From NCBI GenBank assembly GCA_039707465.1, contig CM077658.1:17149074-17213073 (forward strand): 64,000 bases of DNA, given 5' to 3'. Source of the DNA: Rhabdophis nuchalis. Lineage: Eukaryota; Chordata; Lepidosauria; Squamata; Natricidae. The notes beneath the pieces are model-generated. The model was not told the origin of the DNA. It made no database searches and worked only from the letters and a program-made list of their open reading frames with translations. A program made the translations under genes and the position numbers. This document shows positions 37,851 through 48,653 of this stretch, piece after piece. The first letter of the stretch is position 1, and each line of letters opens with the position of its first letter.

Positions 37851-39403
37851 ATGGGAAAATCCCATTGGGGAAAATTCCACTTAGGGTTAGGGTTAGCTCT
37901 CCATGAACTCGCAGAGCAAAACGGACATCGCCATTGGATTCGGAGCCCGTCGCTATGGTTAGGAGGGAGCGTCCCTTTTCAGTCGGACTTATGTACATTT
38001 CCTGGCAAAATACATGGGAAAATCCCATTGGGGAAAATTCCACTTAGGGTTAGGGTTAGCTCTCCATGAACTCGCAGAGCAAAACGGACATCGCCATAGG
38101 ATTCGGAGCCCATCGCTATGGTTAGGAGGGTGCGTCCCTTTTCTGTCGGACTTATGTACATTTCCTGGCAAAATACATGGGAAAATCCCATTGGGGAAAA
38201 TTCCACTTAGGGTTAGGGTTAGCTCTCCATGAACTCGCAGAGCAAAACGGACATCGCCATTGGATTCGGAGCCCATCGCTATGGTTAGGAGGGTGCGTCC
38301 CTTTTCAGTCGGACTTATGTACATTTCCTGGCAAAATACATGGGAAAATCCCATTGGGGAAAATTCCACTTAGGGTTAGGGTTAGCTCTCCATGAACTCG
38401 CAGAGCAAAACGGACATCGCCTTTGGATTCGGAGCCCATCGCTATGGTTAGGAGGATGCGTCCCTTTTCAGTCGGACTTATGTACATTTCCTGGCAAAAT
38501 ACATGGGAAAATCCCATTGGGGAAAATTCCACTTAGGGTTAGGGTTAGCTCTCCATGAACTCGCAGAGCAAAACGCACATCGCCTTTGGATTCGGAGCCC
38601 ATCGCTATGGTTAGGAGGGTGCGTCCCTTTTCATTCGGACTTATGTACATTTCCTGGCAAAATACATGGGAAAATCCCATTGGGGAAAATTCCACTTAGG
38701 GTTAGGGTTAGCTCTCCATGAACTCGCAGAGCAAAACGGACATCGCCATTGGATTCGGAGCCCATCGCTATGGTTAGGAGGGTGCGTCCCTTTTCAGTCG
38801 GACTTATGTACATTTCCTGGCAAAATACATGGGAAAATCCCATTGGGGAAAATTCCACTTAGGGTTAGGGTTAGCTCTCCATGAACTCGCAGAGCAAAAC
38901 GGACATCGCCATTGGATTCGGAGCCCATCGCTATGGTTAGGAGGGTGCGTCCCTTTTCAGTCGGACTTATGTACATTTCCTGGCAAAATACATGGGAAAA
39001 TCCCATTGGGGAAAATTCCACTTAGGGTTAGGGTTAGCTCTCCATGAACTCGCACAGCAAAACGGACATCGCCATTGGATTCGGAGCCCATCGCTATGGT
39101 TAGGAGGGTGCGTCCCTTTTCAGTCGGACTTATGTACATTTCCTGGCAAAATACATGGGAAAATCCCATTGGGGAAAATTCCACTTAGGGTTAGGGTTAG
39201 CTCTCCATGAACTCGCAGAGCAAAACGGACATCGCCATTGGATTCGGAGCCCATCGCTATGGTTAGGAAGGTGCGTCCCTTTTCAGTCGGACTTATGTAC
39301 ATTTCCTGGCAAAATACATGGGAAAATCCCATTGGGGAAAATTCCACTTAGGGTTAGGGTTAGCTCTCCATGAACTCGCAGAGCAAAACGGACATCGCCA
39401 TTG
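37851..39403 (+). repeat. Higher-order paralogue of 61996-63548 left of LINE copy 2
   Basis: Units marked gggagcgtccc; ccataggattc/ttttctgtcgg; catcgcctttgg; aaacgcacatcg/ttttcattcgg; cgcacagcaaaa; ggaaggtgcg match 61996-63548 at a constant offset of 24145 bp. The match runs right up to the LINE insertion point and continues on its other side from 42353. Confidence 0.88.
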
Positions 39404-39404
39404 T

Positions 39405-42161
39405 GACCTTGTGTCAGAGGGGGAGCCGGACCTGGTAGGAATTGCGGAGACCTGGTTGGGCCCCGAGGGAGGTCATCCCCTCGTTGAAATGTGCCCACCA
39501 GGCTACCGCGCATTTCATCAGCCGCGGGCCCTAGGCAGGGGTGGCGGGGTAGCGGTCATTATTAAGGAAGGCCTGGAGCCGAGAGAGTCCATTGTGCCTC
39601 AGACCTCCGGCTGTGAGTCCCTCTGCATGAAGTGGGGCCTAGGGAGGCAGTTGGGCTTGCTGGTTGTATACCTGGCTCCCCGCTATGTAGCAGCAGCCCT
39701 GCCCGAGCTCCTCGAGGTGATCGCTACGGTGGCAGTGGAGACCCCCAGACTTATAGTCATGGGGGACTTTAATCTGCCATCGTTGGGCGAATCATCCGTG
39801 GTAGCTCGGGAGTTCATGGCTTCCATGACGGCCATGGACCTGACCCAAGTAATTCAAGGCCCCACCCATGAGGGTGGACATACGCCGGACCTCATCTTTG
39901 TCTCGGGCCAATGGAAGAGTGATCTGGGTACAGGGGATATAGTCATCACACCCTTGTCATGGTCAGACCACTCACTTCTCCGACTCGACTTTCCGACCGC
40001 TGCTCCCCTCCGCGGGGAGGCGGAACCAGAGTTACCAATCTGGTACCGCCCCAGGTGCTTGATGGACCCGGACGGGTTCCAGACAGCGCTTGGGCCATTT
40101 CCTGTATCCCTGACCCGCGCCCCGATGGAGGACCTCACGGCCGCATGGAATAATGCGGCCGTGGGAGCCTTAGATCGGGTCGCGCCCTTGCGGCCTCTCT
40201 CGCGGCGGCGAACCACCCTGGCTCCTTGGTTTACTGAGGGGCTGCGGGTGATGAAACGCCGCAAGAGATGCCTAGAGAGAAGGTGGAGGGCTAGCCGCTC
40301 TGAATCTGACCGGACACAGGTAAGAGCCCATTTACGGACTTACATTGTGGCGCTGAGGGTGGCCAAACGTCACCATTGTGCTACCCTCATAGCATCCGCA
40401 GAAAACCGCCCTGCCGCCCTGTTTAGGGTGACCCGTTCTCTCCTTCATCAGAGGGAGCGGGAAGCCCCGCTACAGGGTAGAGCAGAGGAATTTGTGATTT
40501 TTCTGCAGGAGAAAACCGCCCAGATACAGAGTGAGCTAGCCCCCATTCATGGCCCAGTGGGATGCCACGAGAGAGATCTTGTTTGGGAGGAGTTTGACCC
40601 CGTTACTTCCGAGGATATGGACAGGCTACGTGGGCGACTGCGAGCCACCACATGTTCATTGGACCCGTGCCCCTCCTGGCTTGTACTGGCATCCTGGGAG
40701 GTGACACGAGGCTGGCTCCAAGAGGTTATCAACGCATCCTTGAGTGAGGGTTCCTTGCCTGCCTCCCTAAAAGAGGCTATGGTGAGGCCCCTCCTCAAGA
40801 AGCCCTCTTTGGACCCAGCTCTTTTGAACAACTACCGTCCAGTCTCCAACCTTCCCTTCTTGGCGAAGGTTGTTGAGAGTGTGGTGGCACAACAGTTTCC
40901 CCGTCACCTGGAGGAAGTTGACTATCTAGATCCGCGCCAGTCCGGCTTTCGGCCCGGGCATAGCACCGAGACGGCATTGGTCGCGTTGGTAGATGATCTC
41001 TGGAGGGCCAGAGATGGGGGATGTTCCTCCATCCTGGTCCTATTAGACCTCTCGGCGGCTTTCGATACCATCGACCATGGTATCCTATTGCATCGGCTGG
41101 GGGGGTTGGGGGTGGGAGGCACCGTTTTGCGGTGGTTCTCCTCCTACCTCTCTGGCCGATCGCAATTTGTGCGGGCAGGAGAGCAGAGGTCGACCCCGAG
41201 ACCCCTCACATGCGGGGTGCCTCAGGGGTCGGTCCTCTCGCCTCTCCTGTTTAATGCATACATGAAGCCGCTGGGTGAGATCATCCGTGGTTTTGGGGTA
41301 GAGTACCATCTGTACGCTGATGACACCCAGCTGTACATATCTACCCCAGACCACCCCAACGATGCCGTAGCGGTGATGTGCCAGTGCCTGGAAGCCGTGC
41401 GGATCTGGATGGGAAGTAACGGACTTAGGCTCAACCCGACCAAGACCGAGTGGCTGTGGTTTCCGGCTGCCCGATTCAACCAGCTTTCTCCAACGCTGGC
41501 CATAGGGGGCGAACATCTTGCCCCTGTGGATGGGGCGCGCAATTTGGGTGTCCTCCTGGATACCCGGCTGTCTATGGAAGAGCAAGTGACAGCCGTGGCC
41601 AGGAGGGCGTTTTACCAGGTTCGCCTGGTTCGCCAATTGCGCCCCCTATTGGATCGGGACGCCCTTCGCACAGTCACCCATGCCCTCGTGACATCCCGAC
41701 TGGACTATTGCAACTCTCTCTACATGGGGCTCCCCTTGAGGTGCACCCGGAGGCTTCAGTTAGTTCAGAATGCGGCCGCGCGAGCAATTATGGGCACCTC
41801 CAGGTTTGCCCATGTAACACCGCTCCTGCGCGAGCTGCACTGGCTACCTGTCGTCTTCCGGGTGCGCTTCAAGGTGTTAGTTATCATCTTCAAAGCGCTC
41901 CATGGCTCGGGACCTAGCTATCTGCGAGATCGGATCCTGCCCCACACATCCTCACGACCGATTCGCTCCCACAGAGAGGGGCTTCTCCGGGTGCCGTCCA
42001 CTAGACTTTGTCAGCGGGCGACGCCCAGGGGAAGGGCGCTCTCTGTGGCGGGCCCGGCCCTCTGGAACGACCTTCCCCCTGATATTAGAACGACCACCGA
42101 CCTCCGCTCCTTCCGGGTAAAATTGAAGACCCATCTCTTTCGACTGGCCGGCCTTGAATAG
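39405..42161 (+). pseudogene. LINE ORF2 fragment (endonuclease, RT), copy 2
   Basis: About 918 codons of ORF2 are open to the TAG at 42159-42161, with no internal stop. Residue numbers here count from the upstream satellite ATG at 39318, which is in frame. The AP-like endonuclease shows ETWL (44-47, metal-binding Glu), GDFNLP (149-154), TPDLIF (189-194) and SDHSLL (216-221). Only its extreme N-terminus is lost. The reverse transcriptase has LLDLSAAFD with catalytic Asp at about 577, GVPQGS (633-638) and YADD (666-669; nucleotides 41313-41324). A C-terminal LHWLP...ALWNDLPP region follows, ending LFRLAGLE. All the catalytic motifs I can check are intact, so this is a young copy. It has no promoter of its own, so it is called a truncated retro-pseudogene, though a chimeric satellite-ORF2 transcript could in principle be translated. 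Confidence 0.9.
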
Positions 42162-42333
42162 TTCTCTCTGTCTTTTAATTACAAATTTTAATGGGTTTTA
42201 ATTATATATTTTTAGCATAGGTAGATTTATTTAATTTTATTTTAAGTAATGTTTGTATTTTGTATATTGTTTTTAATTATGCCTGTGCACCGCCCCGGGT
42301 CCCTGTGGGGAGAGGGTGCGGTTAATAAATCTT
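42162..42333 (+). other. LINE copy 2 3' UTR
   Basis: This is a short AT-rich 3' UTR followed by the GC-rich stretch gcctgtgcaccgccccgggt and a purine-rich gggagagggtgcgg. It is homologous in layout to the 3' UTR of copy 1. An AATAAA polyadenylation-signal match lies at 42324-42329, just before the tail. Confidence 0.8.
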
Positions 42334-42351
42334 AATTTGAATTTGAATTTG
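42334..42351 (+). repeat. AATTTG microsatellite tail of LINE copy 2
   Basis: Three perfect copies of AATTTG end the element, followed directly by AATTGG, where the satellite target resumes. L2/CR1 elements end in short tandem repeats rather than poly(A), so this marks the true 3' end. The tail overlaps the target by microhomology (AATTG), so the exact junction is uncertain by about 4 bp. Confidence 0.85.
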
Positions 42352-42789
42352 AATTGGATTTGGAGCCCATCGCTATGGTTAGGAGGGTGCGTCCCTTTTC
42401 AGTCGGACTTATGTACATTTCTTGGCAAAATACATGGGAAAATCCCATTGGGGAAAATTCCACTTAGGGTTAGGGTTAGCTCTCCATGAACTCGCAGAGC
42501 AAAACGGACATCGCCATTGGATTCGGAGCCCGTCGCTATGGTTAGGAGGGAGCGTCCCTTTTCAGTCGGACTTATGTACATTTCCTGGCAAAATACATGG
42601 GAAAATCCCATTGGGGAAAATTCCACTTAGGGTTAGGGTTAGCTCTCCATGAACTCGCAGAGCAAAACGGACATCGCCATAGGATTCGGAGCCCATCGCT
42701 ATGGTTAGGAGGGTGCGTCCCTTTTCTGTCGGACTTATGTACATTTCCTGGCAAAATACATGGGAAAATCCCATTGGGGAAAATTCCAC

Positions 42790-42953
42790 TTAGGGTTAGG
42801 GTTAGCGTCTCCATGAACTCGCAGAGCAAAACGGACATCGCCATTGGATTCGGAGCCCATCGCTATGGTTAGGAGGGTGAGTCCCTTTTCAGTCGGACTT
42901 ATGTACATTTCCTGGCAAAATACATGGGAAAATCCCATTGGGGAAAATTCCAC
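42790..42953 (+). repeat. 164-bp satellite unit (1-bp insertion)
   Basis: This unit reads gttagcgtctcc in place of gttagctctcc, a 1-bp insertion directly after the telomeric block. It also carries gtgagtccc for gtgcgtccc. It lies 437 bp to the right of LINE copy 2. Confidence 0.93.
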
Positions 42954-44089
42954 TTAGGGTTAGGGTTAGCTCTCCATGAACTCGCAGAGCAAAACGGACA
43001 TCGCCTTTGGATTCGGAGCCCATCGCTATGGTTAGGAGGATGCGTCCCTTTTCAGTCGGACTTATGTACATTTCCTGGCAAAATACATGGGAAAATCCCA
43101 TTGGGGAAAATTCCACTTAGGGTTAGGGTTAGCTCTCCATGAACTCGCAGAGCAAAACGCACATCGCCTTTGGATTCGGAGCCCATCGCTATGGTTAGGA
43201 GGGTGCGTCCCTTTTCATTCGGACTTATGTACATTTCCTGGCAAAATACATGGGAAAATCCCATTGGGGAAAATTCCACTTAGGGTTAGGGTTAGCTCTC
43301 CATGAACTCGCAGAGCAAAACGGACATCGCCATTGGATTCGGAGCCCATCGCTATGGTTAGGAGGGTGCGTCCCTTTTCAGTCGGACTTATGTACATTTC
43401 CTGGCAAAATACATGGGAAAATCCCATTGGGGAAAATTCCACTTAGGGTTAGGGTTAGCTCTCCATGAACTCGCAGAGCAAAACGGACATCGCCATTGGA
43501 TTCGGAGCCCATCGCTATGGTTAGGAGTGTGCGTCCCTTTTCAGTCGGACTTATGTACATTTCCTGGCAAAATACATGGGAAAATCCCAATGGGGAAGAT
43601 TCCACTTAGGGTTAGGGTTAGCTCTCCATGAACTCGCAGAGCAAAACGGACATCGCCATTGGATTCGGAGCCCATCGCTATGGTTAGGAGGGTGCGTCCC
43701 TTTTCAGTCGGACTTATGTACATTTCCTGGCAAAATACATGGGAAAATCCCATTGGGGAAAATTCCACTTAGGGTTAGGGTTAGCTCTCCATGAACTCGC
43801 ACAGCAAAACGGACATCGCCATTGGATTCGGAGCCCGTCGCTATGGTTAGGAGGGTGCGTCCCTTTTCAGTCGGACTTATGTACATTTCCTGGCAAAATA
43901 CATGGGAAAATCCCATTGGGGAAAATTCCACTTAGGGTTAGGGTTAGCTCTCCATGAACTCGCAGAGCAAAACGGACATCGCCATTGGATTCGGAGCCCA
44001 TCGCTATGGTTAGGAAGGTGCGTCCCTTTTCAGTCGGACTTATGTACATTTCCTGGCAAAATACATGGGAAAATCCCATTGGGGAAAAT

Positions 44090-47000
44090 TCCACTTAGGG
44101 TTAGGGTTAGCTCTCCATGAACTCGCAGAGCAAAACGGACATCGCCTTTGGATTCGGAGCCCATCGCTATGGTTAGGAGGATGCGTCCCTTTTCAGTCGG
44201 ACTTATGTACATTTCCTGGCAAAATACATGGGAAAATCCCATTGGGGAAAATTCCACTTAGGGTTAGGGTTAGCTCTCCATGAACTCGCAGAGCAAAACG
44301 CACATCGCCTTTGGATTCGGAGCCCATCGCTATGGTTAGGAGGGTGCGTCCCTTTTCATTCGGACTTATGTACATTTCCTGGCAAAATACATGGGAAAAT
44401 CCCATTGGGGAAAATTCCACTTAGGGTTAGGGTTAGCTCTCCATGAACTCGCAGAGCAAAACGGACATCGCCATTGGATTTGGAGCCCATCGCTATGGTT
44501 AGGAGGGTGCGTCCCTTTTCAGTCGGACTTATGTACATTTCTTGGCAAAATACATGGGAAAATCCCATTGGGGAAAATTCCACTTAGGGTTAGGGTTAGC
44601 TCTCCATGAACTCGCAGAGCAAAACGGACATCGCCATTGGATTCGGAGCCCGTCGCTATGGTTAGGAGGGAGCGTCCCTTTTCAGTCGGACTTATGTACA
44701 TTTCCTGGCAAAATACATGGGAAAATCCCATTGGGGAAAATTCCACTTAGGGTTAGGGTTAGCTCTCCATGAACTCGCAGAGCAAAACGGACATCGCCAT
44801 AGGATTCGGAGCCCATCGCTATGGTTAGGAGGGTGCGTCCCTTTTCTGTCGGACTTATGTACATTTCCTGGCAAAATACATGGGAAAATCCCATTGGGGA
44901 AAATTCCACTTAGGGTTAGGGTTAGCTCTCCATGAACTCGCAGAGCAAAACGGACATCGCCATTGGATTCGGAGCCCATCGCTATGGTTAGGAGGGTGCG
45001 TCCCTTTTCAGTCGGACTTATGTACATTTCCTGGCAAAATACATGGGAAAATCCCATTGGGGAAAATTCCACTTAGGGTTAGGGTTAGCTCTCCATGAAC
45101 TCGCAGAGCAAAACGGACATCGCCATTGGATTCGGAGCCCATCGCTATGGTTAGGAGGGTGCGTCCCTTTTCAGTCGGACTTATGTACATTTCCTGGCAA
45201 AATACATGGGAAAATCCCATTGGGGAAAATTCCACTTAGGGTTAGGGTTAGCTCTCCATGAACTCGCACAGCAAAACGGACATCGCCATTGGATTCGGAG
45301 CCCATCGCTATGGTTAGGAGGGTGCGTCCCTTTTCAGTCGGACTTATGTACATTTCCTGGCAAAATACATGGGAAAATCCCATTGGGGAAAATTCCACTT
45401 AGGGTTAGGGTTAGCTCTCCATGAACTCGCAGAGCAAAACGGACATCGCCATTGGATTCGGAGCCCATCGCTATGGTTAGGAGGGTGCGTCCCTTTTCAG
45501 TCGGACTTATGTACATTTCCTGGCAAAATACATGGGAAAATCCCATTGGGGAAAATTCCACTTAGGGTTAGGGTTAGCTCTCCATGAACTCGCAGAGCAA
45601 AACGGACATCGCCATTGGATTCGGAGCCCATCGCTATGGTTAGGAGGGTGCGTCCCTTTTCAGTCGGACTTATGTACATTTCCTGGCAAAATACATGGGA
45701 AAATCCCATTGGGGAAAATTCCACTTAGGGTTAGGGTTAGCTCTCCATGAACTCGCAGAGCAAAACGGACATCGCCATTGGATTCGGAGCCCATCGCTAT
45801 GGTTAGGAGGGTGCGTCCCTTTTCAGTCGGACTTATGTACATTTCCTGGCAAAATACATGGGAAAATCCCATTGGGGAAAATTCCACTTAGGGTTAGGGT
45901 TAGCTCTCCATGAACTCGCAGAGCAAAACGGACATCGCCATTGGATTCGGAGCCCATCGCTATGGTTAGGAGGGTGCGTCCCTTTTCAGTCGGACTTATG
46001 TACATTTCCTGGCAAAATACATGGGAAAATCCCATTGGGGAAAATTCCACTTAGGGTTAGGGTTAGCTCTCCATGAACTCGCAGAGCAAAACGGACATCG
46101 CCATAGGATTCGGAGCCCATCGCTATGGTTAGGAGGGTGCGTCCCTTTTCAGTCGGACTTATGTACATTTCCTGGCAAAATACATGGGAAAATCCCATTG
46201 GGGAAAATTCCACTTAGGGTTAGGGTTAGCTCTCCATGAACTCGCAGAGCAAAACGGACATCGCCATTGGATTCGGAGCCCATCGCTATGGTTAGGAGGG
46301 TGCGTCCCTTTTCAGTCGGACTTATGTACATTTCCTGGCAAAATACATGGGAAAATCCCTTTGGGGAAAATTCCACTTAGGGTTAGGGTTAGCTCTCCAT
46401 GAACTCGCAGAGCAAAACGGACATCGCCATTGGATTCGGAGCCCATCACTATGGTTAGGAGGGTGCGTCCCTTTTCAGTCGGACTTATGTACATTTCTTG
46501 GCAAAATACATGGGAAAATCCCATTGGGGAAAATTCCACTTAGGGTTAGGGTTAGCTCTCCATGAACTCGCAGAGCAAAACGGACATCGCCATTGGATTC
46601 GGAGCCCATCGCTATGGTTAGGAGTGTGCGTCCCTTTTCAGTCGGACCTATGTACATTTCCTGGCAAAATACATGGGGAAATCCCATTGGGGAAAATTCC
46701 ACTTAGGGTTAGGGTTAGCTCTCCATGAACTCGCAGAGCAAAACGGACATCGCCATTGGATTCGGAGCCCATCGCTATGGTTAGGAGGGTGCGTCCCTTT
46801 TCAGTCGGACTTATGTACATTTCCTGGCAAAATACATGGGAAAATCCCATTGGGGAAAATTCCACTTAGGGTTAGGGTTAGCTCTCCATGAACTCGCAGA
46901 GCAAAACGGACATCGCCATTGGATTCGGAGCCCATCGCTATGGTTAGGAGGGTGCGTCCCTTTTCAGTCGGACTTATGTACATTTCCTGGCAAAATACAT

Positions 47001-48653
47001 GGGAAAATCCCATTGGGGAAAATTCCACTTAGGGTTAGGGTTAGCTCTCCATGAACTCGCAGAACAAAACGGACATCGCCATTGGATTCGGAGCCCATCG
47101 CTATGGTTAGGAGGGTGCGTCCCTTTCCAGTCGGACTTATGTACATTTCCTGGCAAAACACATGGGAAAATCCCATTGGGGAAAATTCCATTTAGGGTTA
47201 GGGTTAGCTCTCCATGAACTCGCAGAGCATAACGGACATCGCCATTGGATTCGGAGCCCGTTGCTATGGTTAGGAGGGTGCGTCCCTTTTCAGTCGGACT
47301 TATGTACATTTCCTGGCAAAATACATGGGAAAATCCCATTGGGGAAAATTCCACTTAGGGTTAGGGTTAGCTCTCCATGAACTCGCAGAGCAAAACGGAC
47401 ATCGCCATTGGATTCGGAGCCCATCGCTATGGTTAGGAGGGTGCGTCCCTTTTCAGTCGGACTTATGTACATTTCCTGGCAAAATACATGGGAAAATCCC
47501 ATTGGGGAAAATTCCACTTAGGGTTAGGGTTAGCTCTCCATGAACTCGCAGAGCAAAACGGACATCGCCATTGGATTCGGAGCCCATCGCTATGGTTAGG
47601 AGGGTGCGTCCCTTTTCAGTCGGACTTATGTACATTTCCTGGCAAAATACATGGGAAAATCCCATTGGGGAAAATTCCACTTAGGGTTAGGGTTAGCTCT
47701 CCATGAACTCGCAGAGCAAAACGGACATCGCCATTGGATTCGGAGCCCATCGCTATGGTTAGGAGGGTGCGTCCCTTTTCAGTCGGACTTATGTACATTT
47801 CCTGGCAAAATACATGGGAAAATCCCATTGGGGAAAATTCCACTTAGGGTTAGGGTTAGCTCTCCATGAACTCGCAGAGCAAAACGGACATCGCCATTGG
47901 ATTCGGAGCCCATCGCTATGGTTAGGAGGGTGCTTCCCTTTTCAGTCGGACTTATGTACATTTCCTGGCAAAATACATGGGAAAATCCCATTGGGGAAAA
48001 TTCCACTTAGGGTTAGGGTTAGCTCTCCATGAACTCGCAGAGCAAAACGGACATCGCCATTGGATTCGGAGCCCATCGCTATGGTTAGGAGGGTGCGTCC
48101 CTTTTCAGTCGGACTTATGTACATTTCCTGGCAAAATACATGGGAAAATCCCATTGGGGAAAATTCCACTTAGGGTTAGGGTTAGCTCTCCATGATCTCG
48201 CAGAGCAAAACGGACATCGCCATTGGATTCGGAGCCCATCGCTATGGTTAGGAGGGTGCGTCCCTTTTCAGTCGGACTTATGTACATTTCCTGGCAAAAT
48301 ACATGGGAAAATCCCATTGGGGAAAATTCCACTTAGGGTTAGGGTTAGCTCTCCATGAACTCGCAGAACAAAACGGACATCGCCATTGGATTCGGAGCCC
48401 GTCGCTATGTTTAGGAGGGTGCATCCCTTTTCAGTCGGACTTATGTACATTTCCTGGCAAAATACATGGGAAAATCCCATTGGGGAAAATTCCACTTAGG
48501 GTTAGGGTTAGCTCTCCATGAACTCGCAGAGCAAAACGGACATCGCCATTGGATTCGGAGCCCATCGCTATGGTTAGGAGGGTGCGTCCCTTTTCAGTCG
48601 GACTTATGTACATTTCTTGGCAAAATACATGGGAAAATCCCATTGGGGAAAAT
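44090..48653 (+). repeat. 28-unit (4564-bp) tandem higher-order repeat, copy 1
   Basis: Diagnostic variants in 28 consecutive units recur 4564 bp to the right, exactly 28 times 163, with no indel. Markers in order: catcgcctttgg; aaacgcacatcg with ttttcattcgg; gatttggagccc with tttcttggc; gggagcgtccc; ccataggattc with ttttctgtcgg; cgcacagcaaaa; later ccataggattc; aatccctttgg; ggagtgtgcg with ggacctatg; catggggaaatcc; ccctttccag with aaaacacatg; gagcataacgg; catgatctcg; ctatgtttagg. The boundaries are approximate to within one unit. Confidence 0.9.

Larger units (their letters stand above)
19741..39403 (+). repeat. 163-bp telomere-motif satellite array, middle segment
   Basis: The same satellite continues in the same orientation between the two LINE insertions. 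The telomeric block recurs from 19796 to 39348, which is 120 periods less 8 bp. This is fully explained by units shortened by 1 bp (27783), 6 bp (29901) and 1 bp (31362). All units are type A. The first 1.4 kb next to LINE copy 1 carries a local variant (gtgagc / actagc) arranged as dimers. The 22.5-25.8 kb part carries a 7-unit duplication. From about 32.9 kb, cassettes appear that recur in the right segment. I see nothing else in this stretch. Confidence 0.98.
39404..42352 (+). mobile_element. 5'-truncated L2/CR1-type LINE, copy 2
   Basis: A 2949-bp non-LTR retrotransposon is inserted in the plus orientation. It is longer at its 5' end than copy 1 and retains most of the endonuclease. Candidate target-site duplication: ATTG at 39400-39403 and 42353-42356. 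The spacing of flanking telomeric blocks (39348 and 42464) exceeds one unit by 2953 bp, the element plus 4 bp. The uninterrupted sequence of this same higher-order unit is present at about 63541-63560, so the junctions are well defined. The 5' UTR, ORF1 and the start of the endonuclease are missing. Copies 1 and 2 are clearly the same family but differ at many bases, so they are independent insertions. Confidence 0.95.

Noticed and set aside
41085..41636. A 183-codon ORF antisense to the reverse transcriptase of LINE copy 2, and similar antisense ORFs in copy 1
   Set aside because: They are shadows of a GC-rich coding sequence on the other strand and have no recognisable domain.
17137..42352. 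The LINEs as LTR retrotransposons, endogenous retroviruses or a cellular RT gene
   Set aside because: There are no LTRs, gag, protease or integrase. An AP-type endonuclease precedes the RT, and the 3' ends have short repeat tails.
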